A stretch of DNA of 12,980 bases from contig DAOVXI010000025.1 in the NCBI GenBank assembly GCA_030636245.1, positions 1-12,980 on the forward strand, read 5' to 3'. The stretch's first letter is position 1. Each line of letters opens with the position of its first letter. A program made the position numbers and the translations under genes. The DNA comes from Deltaproteobacteria bacterium. Lineage in GTDB: Bacteria > Desulfobacterota > GWC2-55-46 > DRQE01. Under the pieces are notes generated by a model. It was given only the letters and a program-made list of their open reading frames with translations, did not search any database and was not told the origin of the DNA. Positions 1-6,914 of the stretch are shown here, in pieces.

Positions 1-894
1 CCTTGGATGAGCTCTATCGTAAACCTTGGTAAGGTGCGCCGCCGTAACCGTCGTGTATCTCTGTGTGGTACTGAGGTTCTTGTGTCCCAAGAGTTCTTGG
101 ATGCTCCTAAGATCCACGCCACTCTCGAGCAGGTGTGTTGCGAATGAATGTCTGAGCGAATGAGGGGTCGGTATCTTTTGAATAGTCGCAAGGGCCGTGT
201 ACTTCTTAACAAGCCTTTGCACTGTCCTGACACTTATGGCCTTACCCTCACGACCGGTGAAAAGAGGGGCCTCACTGCCCGCGCCTTTTCTGGCCTTCCC
301 CATATACTCGATGAGCGCGTCTATCGCATAGCGACCCAAAACCCCTATCCTCTCCTTACTGCCCTTACCCATGACCCTCATTGATCCTGCCTTCAAATCA
401 ACATCCTTTATCTTTAACCCGGTTAATTCACTTACCCTTAACCCTGCGCTGTAAAGCACCTCAAGTATTGCAAGGTCTCTCAGCGTCACGACCTTGCCTT
501 TGCTTCCCTTTGGCCCACACCCCGTTCTTGTAGCGCTTATAAGGCTATTGACCTCGTCCACGGTGAGCACTGTTGGGAGCTTCTTCTCAACCTTAGGGTT
601 AGAGACGAACTTTGAAGGGTTCGTATTCCTTATGCCCTTAAGGATAAGGAACTTATAGAAACTCCTTATGCTCGAGAGCTTTCTCGCGACAGAGCTCTTT
701 GAGAACTTTCTCATGCAAAAAGCGGCAAAGGAACTTACGTGCTCTTCCGTTGCGTTCAGGATATCCGTATCCTCGCCGAGGAGTTCAGAGAAACTCTTCA
801 GGTCATCGGTATAAACCGTAACCGTTTTTTCAGAAGAGTTCTTCTCGACACGAAGAAAGGTCTTGAATTTTTCTATAAGTCCTTTTGTATCCAT
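1..894 (-). CDS. xerC: Tyrosine recombinase XerC/XerD, 3' end cut by window edge
   Basis: Site-specific tyrosine recombinase of the Xer type, which resolves chromosome dimers at dif in the cytoplasm. The minus-strand reading frame is open from an ATG at 894 to position 1, giving 298 residues, so only a few C-terminal residues should be missing (family about 300). An N-terminal SAM-like core-binding domain covers about residues 1-105. The catalytic set is complete: R153 in AGLRVSEL, K177 in the beta-hairpin MGKGSKER, H245 and R248 in HSLRH, H271 in LGHKN, and nucleophile Y280 in TQRYTTVT. This spacing equals that of E. coli XerD (R148, K172, H244, R247, H270, Y279). The gene starts 20 bases after the lepB stop, so it is probably in the lepA-lepB operon. 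A weak GAG-type ribosome site lies 6 bases before the ATG. Whether the cell would call it XerC or XerD cannot be decided here; an integrase of a mobile element is unlikely in this setting. Confidence 0.9.
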   Translation of the reverse strand, partial: MDTKGLIEKFKTFLRVEKNSSEKTVTVYTDDLKSFSELLGEDTDILNATEEHVSSFAAFCMRKFSKSSVARKLSSIRSFYKFLILKGIRNTNPSKFVSNPKVEKKLPTVLTVDEVNSLISATRTGCGPKGSKGKVVTLRDLAILEVLYSAGLRVSELTGLKIKDVDLKAGSMRVMGKGSKERIGVLGRYAIDALIEYMGKARKGAGSEAPLFTGREGKAISVRTVQRLVKKYTALATIQKIPTPHSLRHSFATHLLESGVDLRSIQELLGHKNLSTTQRYTTVTAAHLTKVYDRAHPR

Positions 895-914
895 CCCATT
901 CTCATAACTGATAT

Positions 915-1604
915 TTATTTGATCCGGTCTATTATTCTATCGAACCTTATATTGCCTTCTTCCCTGTTCCATGAAAAATAAATCATAAAGGCTTTGCCCC
1001 TTACATCACTTATATGCACGGGGCCCCACTTCCTTGAGTCAGAGCTTCTGTCCCGGTTATCCCCCATAACAAAAAGATGATCCTCCGGCACTATATAAGG
1101 CCCGTAGTTCCTGATACCGCCCCAGCCCCCGTCCTTAAAGACCTCGTACGGGTTATCAAACTTCTTTCCGTTAACGTACGTAACGGCATCCCTCACCTCA
1201 ACCCTGTCGCCGCCAACACCTACGACCCTCTTGATAAAATCCTTGTTCCTGTCCCAGGGGTACTTAAAGACAATAACATCGCCTCTCTCTATCTTACCCC
1301 AAACCGGTTTTAAGGTCGTCTCAAAAAACGGGATGGTTACGCCGAAGACCTTTATCCACGCAGGACGCGGAAGCTGTATGCCGTAGGAAGCTTTGTTCAC
1401 AAGAAGGTGATCTCCCACAAGGAGCGTGTCCTCCATAGAGCCCGAGGGTATCTTGAATGCTTGCACAAGAAATGCCCTCAAAACAAGCGCCAGTATGAGC
1501 GCTATAACAACAGCCTCAACAACCTCTCTTCCGGCCTTCTTTGGCTTTACCTCTTTATCGTTCTCGCTCTCAACGACATCTACCTTCTTTTTAAATAATC
1601 CCAC
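915..1604 (-). CDS. lepB: Signal peptidase I
   Basis: Membrane-bound serine protease (S26 family) that removes signal peptides from exported proteins on the periplasmic face of the inner membrane. It has 229 residues. A charged N-terminus is followed by one membrane segment at about 28-48. Box B, PSGSMEDTL, carries the nucleophile S56. Box D, FIKRVVGVGGDRV, carries the general base K125. Box E is present near the C-terminus as GDNRDRSSDSRKWG. The single short membrane anchor resembles the Gram-positive or compact form more than the two-segment E. coli enzyme. The start is a GTG at 1604, with AAGGGG about 11 bases upstream and no nearby in-frame ATG. It lies 45 bases after lepA and 20 bases before the Xer gene on the same strand, the well-known lepA-lepB arrangement. 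Confidence 0.95.
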   Translation of the reverse strand: MGLFKKKVDVVESENDKEVKPKKAGREVVEAVVIALILALVLRAFLVQAFKIPSGSMEDTLLVGDHLLVNKASYGIQLPRPAWIKVFGVTIPFFETTLKPVWGKIERGDVIVFKYPWDRNKDFIKRVVGVGGDRVEVRDAVTYVNGKKFDNPYEVFKDGGWGGIRNYGPYIVPEDHLFVMGDNRDRSSDSRKWGPVHISDVRGKAFMIYFSWNREEGNIRFDRIIDRIK

Positions 1605-1649
1605 TCTTTTAAATTCCCCTTACAAAAATTATATACAACAAATAAACTT

Positions 1650-3449
1650 CTAATCTACCTTAAGGACTGTCAGGAACGCCTCCTGAGGGAGCTCGACCCT
1701 GCCGACCTGCTTCATGCGCTTCTTGCCTTCCTTCTGCTTCTCAAGCAACTTTCTCTTCCTCGTTATGTCTCCGCCGTAACACTTGGCCGTTACGTTCTTA
1801 CGAAGGGCCTTTACAGACTCCCTTGCAATGACCTTCGTGCCAATGGCAGCCTGAATGGCTATCTCGAACATTTGACGGTGAATTATCTTCTTCATCTTCG
1901 CCGCTATCTCACGCCCCTTATAGTAAGCCCTCTCCTTTGGAACAATAAGGCTCAAGGCATCCACCGACTCGCCGTTAATAAGGATATCAAGTTTAACTAA
2001 TTTACCCGCCTCATAATCAAAGTACTCGTAATCCATTGAGGCATAGCCCTTTGAGAGCGTTTTAAGCTTATCGTAGAAGTCCATGACAACCTCATTGAGA
2101 GGCAACTCATACTCTATCACTACCCTTGTTGTGGTTATGTAATCTATCTTTCTTTGCTTTCCACGCTTCTCCTCACAAAGACCTATGATAGAGCCAAGGA
2201 ACTCGCTTGGAAGATGTATCGTCGCGAGTATATACGGCTCCTCTATCTTTTCTATCATCTGCGTTGGCGGCAGCTTCGAGGGATTCTCCACCATAAGAAC
2301 ATCACCATTGTTCTTAGTGACCTTATAGACGACGGTAGGAGCTGTTGTTATAAGCTCAAGGTGATACTCCCGCTCAAGACGTTCCTGGATTATCTCCATA
2401 TGAAAGAGCCCCAGGAAACCGCATCGAAAACCAAAGCCCAGAGCGGTACTTGTTTCAGGCTCATAGGTAAAAGAGGAATCGTTCAAACGGAGTTTTTCCA
2501 TGGCATCTTTCAACGGCTCATACTGAACACTGTCAATGGGATAAAGACCGCTAAAGACCATGGGCTTCACACTCTTATACCCCGGCAAAGGCTTATCCGC
2601 GCTCTTTTCGGCTCCGGTTACCGTATCCCCTGTGCTCGTATCCCTGACCTCTTTTATGGAAGCGGAAAAATAACCGACCTCTCCGGGGCCAAGCTCCATG
2701 ATCTCTTTTGCAAAAGGCGCGAAGGCTCCGACGCTGTCCACCTCGAATTCTTTTCCAGTTGCCATGAACTTTATCTTCATGCCCTTTTTTATATAACCTT
2801 CATAAACCCTGATCTGCACGACAACGCCCCTGTACGGGTCATACCAGGAGTCAAAGGTAAGGGCCTTTAAGGGTTTATTCCTGTCCCCCTTCGGAGGCGG
2901 CACATTCTTCACGACCGATTCAAGCACATCAACAATGCCGATACCCTGCTTGGCGCTCGTAAGCACCGCTTCACTTGCGTCTATAGCGCAGATATCCTCT
3001 ATCTCTGCTTTTACCCTTTCAGGGTCGGCGCTCGGCAGGTCTATCTTATTTAATACAGGCACTATCTCAAGCCCAACATCCATGGCGGTATACAAATGAG
3101 CCAGGGTCTGAGCCTCAACACCCTGGCTTGCGTCAACAACAAGCACCGCACCCTCGCAGGCTGAGAGCGAACGGCTAACCTCATAAGAAAAATCCACATG
3201 CCCCGGCGTATCGATAAGGTTCAGGATATACTCCTTACCGTCCTTGGCCTTATAGTTGAGCCTTGCCGTCTGAGCCTTGATCGTGACTCCACGCTCCTGC
3301 TCAAGCTCCATCTTGTCCATGAACTGGTCCCGCTTTTCGCGGTCCCCGAGCGCACCCGTGGCCTCAAGAAGCCTGTCGGAGAGCGTACTCTTGCCATGGT
3401 CTATATGGGCAATTATGGAAAAATTCCTTATCTTATCAATATCGATCAT
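1650..3449 (-). CDS. lepA: Elongation factor 4 (LepA), ribosome-associated GTPase
   Basis: Translational GTPase LepA/EF4, which binds the ribosome and affects translation initiation, fidelity and recovery of stalled complexes. It has 599 residues, the usual length. GTPase motifs are all present: P-loop AHIDHGKST at 14-22, switch I GVTIKAQT at 54-61, DTPGH at 80-84 and NKID at 134-137. These are followed by a beta-barrel domain, EF-G-like domains III and V, and the LepA-specific C-terminal domain, whose hallmark GGDITRKRKLLEKQKEGKKR begins about 46 residues before the end. The ATG at 3449 gives the canonical N-terminus (IRNFSIIAHIDHGKS). No convincing Shine-Dalgarno site precedes it; the nearest purine run (GAG) is about 17 bases away. 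A consensus promoter lies about 60 bases upstream. It is the first gene of a probable lepA-lepB-xer operon. Confidence 0.97.
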   Translation of the reverse strand: MIDIDKIRNFSIIAHIDHGKSTLSDRLLEATGALGDREKRDQFMDKMELEQERGVTIKAQTARLNYKAKDGKEYILNLIDTPGHVDFSYEVSRSLSACEGAVLVVDASQGVEAQTLAHLYTAMDVGLEIVPVLNKIDLPSADPERVKAEIEDICAIDASEAVLTSAKQGIGIVDVLESVVKNVPPPKGDRNKPLKALTFDSWYDPYRGVVVQIRVYEGYIKKGMKIKFMATGKEFEVDSVGAFAPFAKEIMELGPGEVGYFSASIKEVRDTSTGDTVTGAEKSADKPLPGYKSVKPMVFSGLYPIDSVQYEPLKDAMEKLRLNDSSFTYEPETSTALGFGFRCGFLGLFHMEIIQERLEREYHLELITTAPTVVYKVTKNNGDVLMVENPSKLPPTQMIEKIEEPYILATIHLPSEFLGSIIGLCEEKRGKQRKIDYITTTRVVIEYELPLNEVVMDFYDKLKTLSKGYASMDYEYFDYEAGKLVKLDILINGESVDALSLIVPKERAYYKGREIAAKMKKIIHRQMFEIAIQAAIGTKVIARESVKALRKNVTAKCYGGDITRKRKLLEKQKEGKKRMKQVGRVELPQEAFLTVLKVD

Positions 3450-3508
3450 AGGTAATTATATAATCTCAAAAACTTTAGCGTTTATAGTTAGTTAAAAGAG
3501 AAACAAAG

Positions 3509-3538
3509 ATTATACGACATTAAATCAACCTTTGTCAA
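3509..3538 (-). promoter_or_regulatory. Consensus sigma-70-type promoter for lepA operon
   Basis: On the minus strand, a perfect TTGACA (3533-3538) and a perfect TATAAT (3509-3514) are separated by 18 bases. Transcription should begin near 3502, leaving a leader of about 52 bases before the lepA ATG at 3449. Both hexamers match the consensus exactly, which is uncommon. A hairpin repeat (3546-3560) sits just upstream of the -35 box. The assignment rests on sequence only. Confidence 0.72.
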
Positions 3539-3540
3539 AA

Positions 3541-3565
3541 GAAATGTCCCCAAAGGGGACAATTA
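3541..3565. repeat. Hairpin repeat, copy A
   Basis: Copy A of a 25-base motif found twice, 97 bases apart in direct orientation. It contains a perfect 6-bp stem, GTCCCC (3546-3551) and GGGGAC (3555-3560), with loop AAA. It matches copy B at 20 of 25 positions. Read on the minus strand it is followed by ATTTCTTTT, so it could act as a weak terminator for transcription from cutA and insulate the lepA promoter. A REP-like or miniature-element palindrome is the alternative. Confidence 0.6.
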
Positions 3566-3577
3566 TTCATAGGATAT

Positions 3578-3625
3578 ATGTGCCTGAAAATAAATTGAAC
3601 ATATGCTGACGCACATCAATTTATT
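3578..3625. other. Interleaved inverted repeats with pseudoknot topology
   Basis: Two inverted repeats cross each other. ATGTGC (3578-3583) pairs with GCACAT (3611-3616), and AATAAATTGA (3589-3598) pairs perfectly with TCAATTTATT (3616-3625). The order left1-left2-right1-right2 is that of an H-type pseudoknot, with one base shared at 3616, so the two stems could stack or compete. The region lies between the two hairpin copies and holds no convincing gene. Function is unknown; chance AT-rich pairing cannot be excluded for the longer stem. Confidence 0.35.
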
Positions 3626-3637
3626 CATGCTCCTTCA

Positions 3638-3662
3638 GAAAAGTCCTCAAAGAGGGCAACTA
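3638..3662. repeat. Hairpin repeat, copy B
   Basis: Copy B of the 25-base motif. Its stem is GTCCTC (3643-3648) with GAGGGC (3652-3657) and loop AAA. Relative to copy A, one C-G pair has become T-A (a two-sided compensating change) and one T-A has become T-G wobble, so base-pairing is kept. On the minus strand the stem is followed directly by TTTTC and lies about 30 bases beyond the cutA stop, so a cutA terminator is the simplest function. Confidence 0.6.
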
Positions 3663-3689
3663 ATGAAAGGACATCATACCGCATTCAGC

Positions 3690-4019
3690 TTACTTTTCTT
3701 TCGTGACCTCGCTTATCCACCGTAAATAATCTTCACTGCCGTCCTTTATCTTAAGTGAGATGACCTCGGGCACATCATAGCTGTGAAGCTCTATGACCCT
3801 CTTTTTTAAGGCCCCGAATAGCTCTTTTCTTGTCTTCATAATGCAGAGCACTTCATTCTCATCAAAGACCTTACCTTCCCACTTATATATGGAACGGATG
3901 CTGGGGACGATATTGCAGCAAGCGCTTAACCCATCCTCAACTACCGCGTGCCCAAGCTTTGCCGCCTCCTCTTCACTGGCTGCTGTCACAAAAACAACTA
4001 TGTATTTCTTCTCACTCAT
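3690..4019 (-). CDS. cutA: Divalent-cation tolerance protein CutA
   Basis: Small cytoplasmic trimeric protein of the CutA1 family, linked in E. coli to copper and other divalent-metal tolerance; its true biochemical role remains unsettled. The product is 109 residues from the ATG at 4019, close to the family size. Recognisable elements are the first beta strand YIVVFVTAASEEEA, the GLSACCNIVP segment, SIYKWEGKV, and the signature LHSYDVPEVI near residue 80. A GTG at 4022 immediately precedes the ATG. The Shine-Dalgarno GGAGG (4029-4033) is 6 bases from the GTG and 9 from the ATG, so either may be used. It is transcribed divergently from the nucleoside transporter gene, with its own promoter at 4044-4072, and is followed by a hairpin with a T tract. 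Confidence 0.93.
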   Translation of the reverse strand: MSEKKYIVVFVTAASEEEAAKLGHAVVEDGLSACCNIVPSIRSIYKWEGKVFDENEVLCIMKTRKELFGALKKRVIELHSYDVPEVISLKIKDGSEDYLRWISEVTKEK

Positions 4020-4043
4020 CACAAACTACCTCCATAAGAGCTT

Positions 4044-4072
4044 AATTTACCACCTTTTTAGATACATGACAA
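4044..4072 (-). promoter_or_regulatory. Putative cutA promoter
   Basis: On the minus strand, TTGTCA (4067-4072, 5 of 6 to consensus) and TAAATT (4044-4049, 4 of 6) are separated by 17 bases. The predicted start near 4037 leaves a short leader containing GGAGG before the cutA start. It lies back to back with a TTGACA for the plus strand at 4085-4090. Confidence 0.5.
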
Positions 4073-4084
4073 CACAAGAGCGGC

Positions 4085-4111
4085 TTGACACAACAGAAGT
4101 AAAAATATTAA
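4085..4111 (+). promoter_or_regulatory. Possible promoter of the nucleoside transporter gene
   Basis: A perfect TTGACA lies at 4085-4090. The best -10 candidate, TATTAA at 4106-4111, gives a short 15-base spacer and would place the start only a few bases before the ATG, overlapping the AAGG ribosome site. The -35 match is clear but the -10 is poor, so this is tentative. Confidence 0.3.
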
Positions 4112-4122
4112 GGTTATTTACT

Positions 4123-5358
4123 ATGATCATGGAAAAACTCATAAGTTTTATCGGGCTTTTCATATTTATCCTTATTGCCTGGGCCGTAAGTGAAAAAAGA
4201 AGCTCAATAGATAAAAGGCTCGTCCTATGGGGCGTAGCGCTCCAGTTCGCCTTCGCGCTCCTGATCCTTAAGACAGCGCTCGGACATCTCCTCTTTGACG
4301 CGGCAAGGGTCGTTACGACGAACCTCCTGGAGTTCACAGCCATCGGCGCGACATTCCTCTTCGGAAAACTGGCAACGGACTTTTCACTTGGCGCTGTTAT
4401 CGCATTCAAGGTGCTGCCTACTATCATCTTTGTGGCTTCACTCATGGGGGTGCTCTATTACCTGCGGGTCATACAGATAATAGTTCGGGGCATGGCATGG
4501 ACAATGGAGCGTACGATGAGGGCAAGCGGGGCCGAGGCCTTCATTGCCGCCTCATTCGTATTCATGGGCATCGAGGCCATAACAGCGATAAAAGATTATC
4601 TGAAGCGCATGACACGCTCCGAGGTATTCACCCTTATGACATGCTTTATGGCAACGATCGCGGGAAGCGTCATGACAGCCTACGTCGCTTTCGGCGCTGA
4701 TGCCGGTCATCTTCTTTCAGCCTCGGTCATGAGCGCTCCGGCGGCCATAGTCATCTCAAAGATAATGATCCCTGAAACGGGCAAGGCCATAACAAAAGAC
4801 ACACTGAATATCACGGAGCTTGAAGTCTCAGAGGATGACGGCACGCCTCCGCACAAGAGATTTATAAGCAGTGACGTGAACGTTATCGATGCCGCGGCAA
4901 ACGGCGCAACAGAAGGACTAAAACTTGCGCTCACGATCGGAGCCATACTCCTTGCCTTTGTCTCCATTATCGGCATGGGGGACGCCCTGCTTGGCTACGT
5001 TGGAACAAGTTTTGAGGAGCTTACAGGTTACCTCTTCGCTCCGGTGGCGTTTATCATGGGTGTGCCCTACGCCGAGAGCTTTGAAGTTGGAAAGCTGCTC
5101 GGCATAAAGGTCATCTTTAACGAGTTCATAAGTTACCAGAAGATGCAGGGCATGACACTCTCGCCTCACGCAAAAACAATCGCCACATACGCTCTCTGCA
5201 GCTTTGCGAACTTCGGAAGTTTAGCCATCCTCATAGGCGGGGTCGGAGGGATAGTGCCTGAAAGGAAAAAAGAGGTAGCAACACTCGGACTGAAAGCGCT
5301 ACTTGCCGGATGCATTGCGGGCTTTATGACAGCGACCATTGCTGGTATAATAATATAA
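4123..5358 (+). CDS. CNT (NupC) family nucleoside transporter with altered substrate motif
   Basis: Inner-membrane concentrative nucleoside transporter family protein that would import a nucleoside or related compound with H+ or Na+. It has 411 residues, typical for bacterial CNTs, with many hydrophobic segments. Family marks include MTRSEVFTLMTCFMATIAGSVMTAYV (about 163-188, seen as two adjoining blocks), FNEF (332-335, with the expected Glu at E334) and CSFANFGS (359-366, with N363 and S366 matching the sugar-binding Asn and Ser of Vibrio cholerae CNT). The hairpin-1 motif, normally GQTEAP, instead reads FMGIEAI (146-153 region), keeping the Glu (E151) but losing the Gln and Pro. Substrate preference may therefore differ. 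The ATG at 4123 follows AAGG at 9 bases; a second ATG is at 4129. The frame is open further upstream, but that part is antisense to cutA and is not membrane-like. It is followed by the M23 peptidase gene after 40 bases. Confidence 0.88.
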   Translation: MIMEKLISFIGLFIFILIAWAVSEKRSSIDKRLVLWGVALQFAFALLILKTALGHLLFDAARVVTTNLLEFTAIGATFLFGKLATDFSLGAVIAFKVLPTIIFVASLMGVLYYLRVIQIIVRGMAWTMERTMRASGAEAFIAASFVFMGIEAITAIKDYLKRMTRSEVFTLMTCFMATIAGSVMTAYVAFGADAGHLLSASVMSAPAAIVISKIMIPETGKAITKDTLNITELEVSEDDGTPPHKRFISSDVNVIDAAANGATEGLKLALTIGAILLAFVSIIGMGDALLGYVGTSFEELTGYLFAPVAFIMGVPYAESFEVGKLLGIKVIFNEFISYQKMQGMTLSPHAKTIATYALCSFANFGSLAILIGGVGGIVPERKKEVATLGLKALLAGCIAGFMTATIAGIII

Positions 5359-5398
5359 TAGCTATTTTCCGCCCCGCGGCGGCAAACACAAAACAGCA

Positions 5399-6322
5399 AT
5401 GGATATCAGATCTCACATACAAAGATTCAAAGAACGCTTAGGCGCAGCACACCTGACGGTTTTTCTCGTCGCCTTCCCGCTGGCCATCTCACTACCGACG
5501 ATCAAAGAACCCATAGCCGCACCGGAGATCACGCTATGGCACTCAACGGTTACGCAAGGCAACTTAACCGCCATAGAGCTCAACACAGATGAAGGAGTAT
5601 TTCCCACGGGAGGTGTTTTCATGGAACGCCCCTTCTATTTTTATAAAAAGGATGAGAGCTACATAGCACTGCTTGGCGTGGGACTCTCGTTCGTTCCAGG
5701 CACCAACACCATGGACATCGAACTTCAGAACGAAGATGGTGACAAAAGAAAATTCTTTTACATGATCAATATAAATGAAGGCACATTCAAGGTCTCACGC
5801 ATAACCGTGCCAAAGAAAATGGTAAACCCGCCGAAGAACTCGATGAAACGAATAATAAACGAGAAGGAAGTTCTAAGTGACAAGTTAAGCTCCTCACAAA
5901 GTGAAAAACTGTGGGAGGGCGAGTTCATAACACCGACAAAGGGCAAAGTAACAAGCCGCTTTGGGGTTAAGAGGTTTCTTAACGGAAAACCAAAGTCGCC
6001 GCACTCGGGACTGGACATAAAAGCTGTAAAAGGCACACCCGTATACTCTTCAAACTCCGGCGTTGTTTCACTCGTATCAAACAGTTACTTCACAGGCAAC
6101 ACTATTGTCATAGACCACGGCCTTGAATTATTTACCGTCTACGCGCATCTATCAAAAACAAAGGTAAAGGAAGGCGACAAAGTTAAGAAAGGTGAGCGGA
6201 TAGGCAGCGTCGGTTCAACAGGTCGCTCGACCGGACCTCATCTGCACTGGGGCGTTAAAGTTAACGGGATGAATGTAAACCCGGAGAGCCTTAGGATATT
6301 AAGCTCTCTACTCGAAGGATAA
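5399..6322 (+). CDS. Exported M23 family metallopeptidase (LytM-like)
   Basis: Zinc metallopeptidase of the M23/LytM family, expected to cut peptide cross-links of peptidoglycan in the periplasm or to act as a regulator of such cutting. It has 307 residues. A basic stretch and hydrophobic core at about 15-33 form a signal peptide or anchor. The next part (about 45-120, with VTQGNLTAIEL) resembles the beta-rich N-terminal domain found in front of some M23 domains. The catalytic domain is at about 185-300. Zinc ligands H202 and D206 lie in HSGLD and H283 in HLHW, and the catalytic histidines H250 (YAHLS) and H281 are present, so the enzyme looks active. It starts at ATG 5399 with no clear Shine-Dalgarno site, 40 bases after the transporter gene, so it may be translated from the same message. 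Its link to nucleoside uptake is unclear. Confidence 0.9.
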   Translation: MDIRSHIQRFKERLGAAHLTVFLVAFPLAISLPTIKEPIAAPEITLWHSTVTQGNLTAIELNTDEGVFPTGGVFMERPFYFYKKDESYIALLGVGLSFVPGTNTMDIELQNEDGDKRKFFYMININEGTFKVSRITVPKKMVNPPKNSMKRIINEKEVLSDKLSSSQSEKLWEGEFITPTKGKVTSRFGVKRFLNGKPKSPHSGLDIKAVKGTPVYSSNSGVVSLVSNSYFTGNTIVIDHGLELFTVYAHLSKTKVKEGDKVKKGERIGSVGSTGRSTGPHLHWGVKVNGMNVNPESLRILSSLLEG

Positions 6323-6337
6323 ATATAATCTGTGAAC

Positions 6338-6366
6338 TTGCCAAGCCACTCATACTCTGGTATAAA
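6338..6366 (+). promoter_or_regulatory. Promoter of the diiron protein-ferredoxin pair
   Basis: TTGCCA (6338-6343) and TATAAA (6361-6366), each 5 of 6 to consensus, are separated by an ideal 17 bases. Transcription should start near 6373, giving a leader of about 24 bases with the AAGGAGA ribosome site. The promoter begins only 16 bases after the M23 gene stop. Confidence 0.6.
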
Positions 6367-6396
6367 TATACTAATAACAACACAAGGAGAAACACA

Positions 6397-6888
6397 TTGT
6401 TTGAACATATAGATGAAAAAGAAGCTGTCATTAGAGCCGCCCTTATTGAGGAGAACGGCTTTACGTTCTACTCTATGATGGCCGAGAGGACCGATGATGA
6501 AAACGCACAAAGAGTGTTCAAGATGCTCGCCAATGACGAAAAGAAGCACCACAAAATACTAGAGAATAAATACTTCCCTGAGGCGGGACTAACAGACCAT
6601 ATAGACGAGGAAGAGATAGAGATAGAGGAGCACCTAAAAAAACTCGGTACCCCCTCGGATATATTCGCAAGAAAGATAGATATAAACAAACTCGTAGAGG
6701 CCATGGACACACCCGTAAAGGCGCTTCGTCTTGCCCTTGACACCGAGATGCACTCACTTGAGTTCTTTAAGGCCATGTCCGATAAAGCCACTACAGATGA
6801 AGCAAAAAAAATATACCTAGAACTTGCGGACGAAGAACGCTCACACGTAGATCACATAAAGGAACTTCTTGAGCAGTACTCAGAGTAA
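6397..6888 (+). CDS. Erythrin-like (ferritin-superfamily) diiron protein
   Basis: Four-helix-bundle carboxylate-bridged diiron protein of the rubrerythrin/erythrin group, lacking the rubredoxin domain. It has 163 residues. Two halves each carry a ligand pair: E18/E19 in EENGFTFY with E48 and H51 in DEKKHH, then E117 in DTEMHSLEFF with E147 and H150 in DEERSH. Members of this group reduce peroxide or handle iron in anaerobes; which applies here is inference. The acidic linker at about 67-80 (DHIDEEEIEIEEH) separates the halves. The start is a TTG at 6397, chosen because AAGGAGA (6384-6390) ends 6 bases before it and no ATG is near. A good promoter precedes it. The ferredoxin gene follows 26 bases downstream and may encode its electron partner. 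Confidence 0.85.
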   Translation: MFEHIDEKEAVIRAALIEENGFTFYSMMAERTDDENAQRVFKMLANDEKKHHKILENKYFPEAGLTDHIDEEEIEIEEHLKKLGTPSDIFARKIDINKLVEAMDTPVKALRLALDTEMHSLEFFKAMSDKATTDEAKKIYLELADEERSHVDHIKELLEQYSE

Positions 6889-6914
6889 CTGATCAAAAAG
6901 TACACGGAGGAAAG

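Noticed and set aside
148..384. Plus-strand open frame of 78 codons
   Set aside because: It is antisense to the recombinase gene, whose minus-strand frame carries all catalytic residues.
1..894. Recombinase as the integrase of a mobile element
   Set aside because: It follows lepA-lepB with operon spacing, matches chromosomal Xer spacing exactly, and no attachment repeats, tRNA or phage genes are present.
2154..2870. Long plus-strand open frame of 238 codons
   Set aside because: It lies wholly antisense within lepA, and its translation shows no family motif.
3563..3628. Minus-strand 21-codon frame beginning with ATG behind AAGGAG
   Set aside because: The AAGGAG is only one base from the ATG, and the frame overlaps the inverted repeats that determine its sequence. 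Without conservation data it is not a supportable gene.
3541..3662. Hairpin pair as a CRISPR array
   Set aside because: There are only two imperfect copies with one 72-base gap, no third repeat and no cas gene.
3793..4122. Upstream extension of the nucleoside transporter reading frame by 110 codons
   Set aside because: It is antisense to cutA, has no membrane character, and the ATG at 4123 gives the normal family length with an AAGG site.
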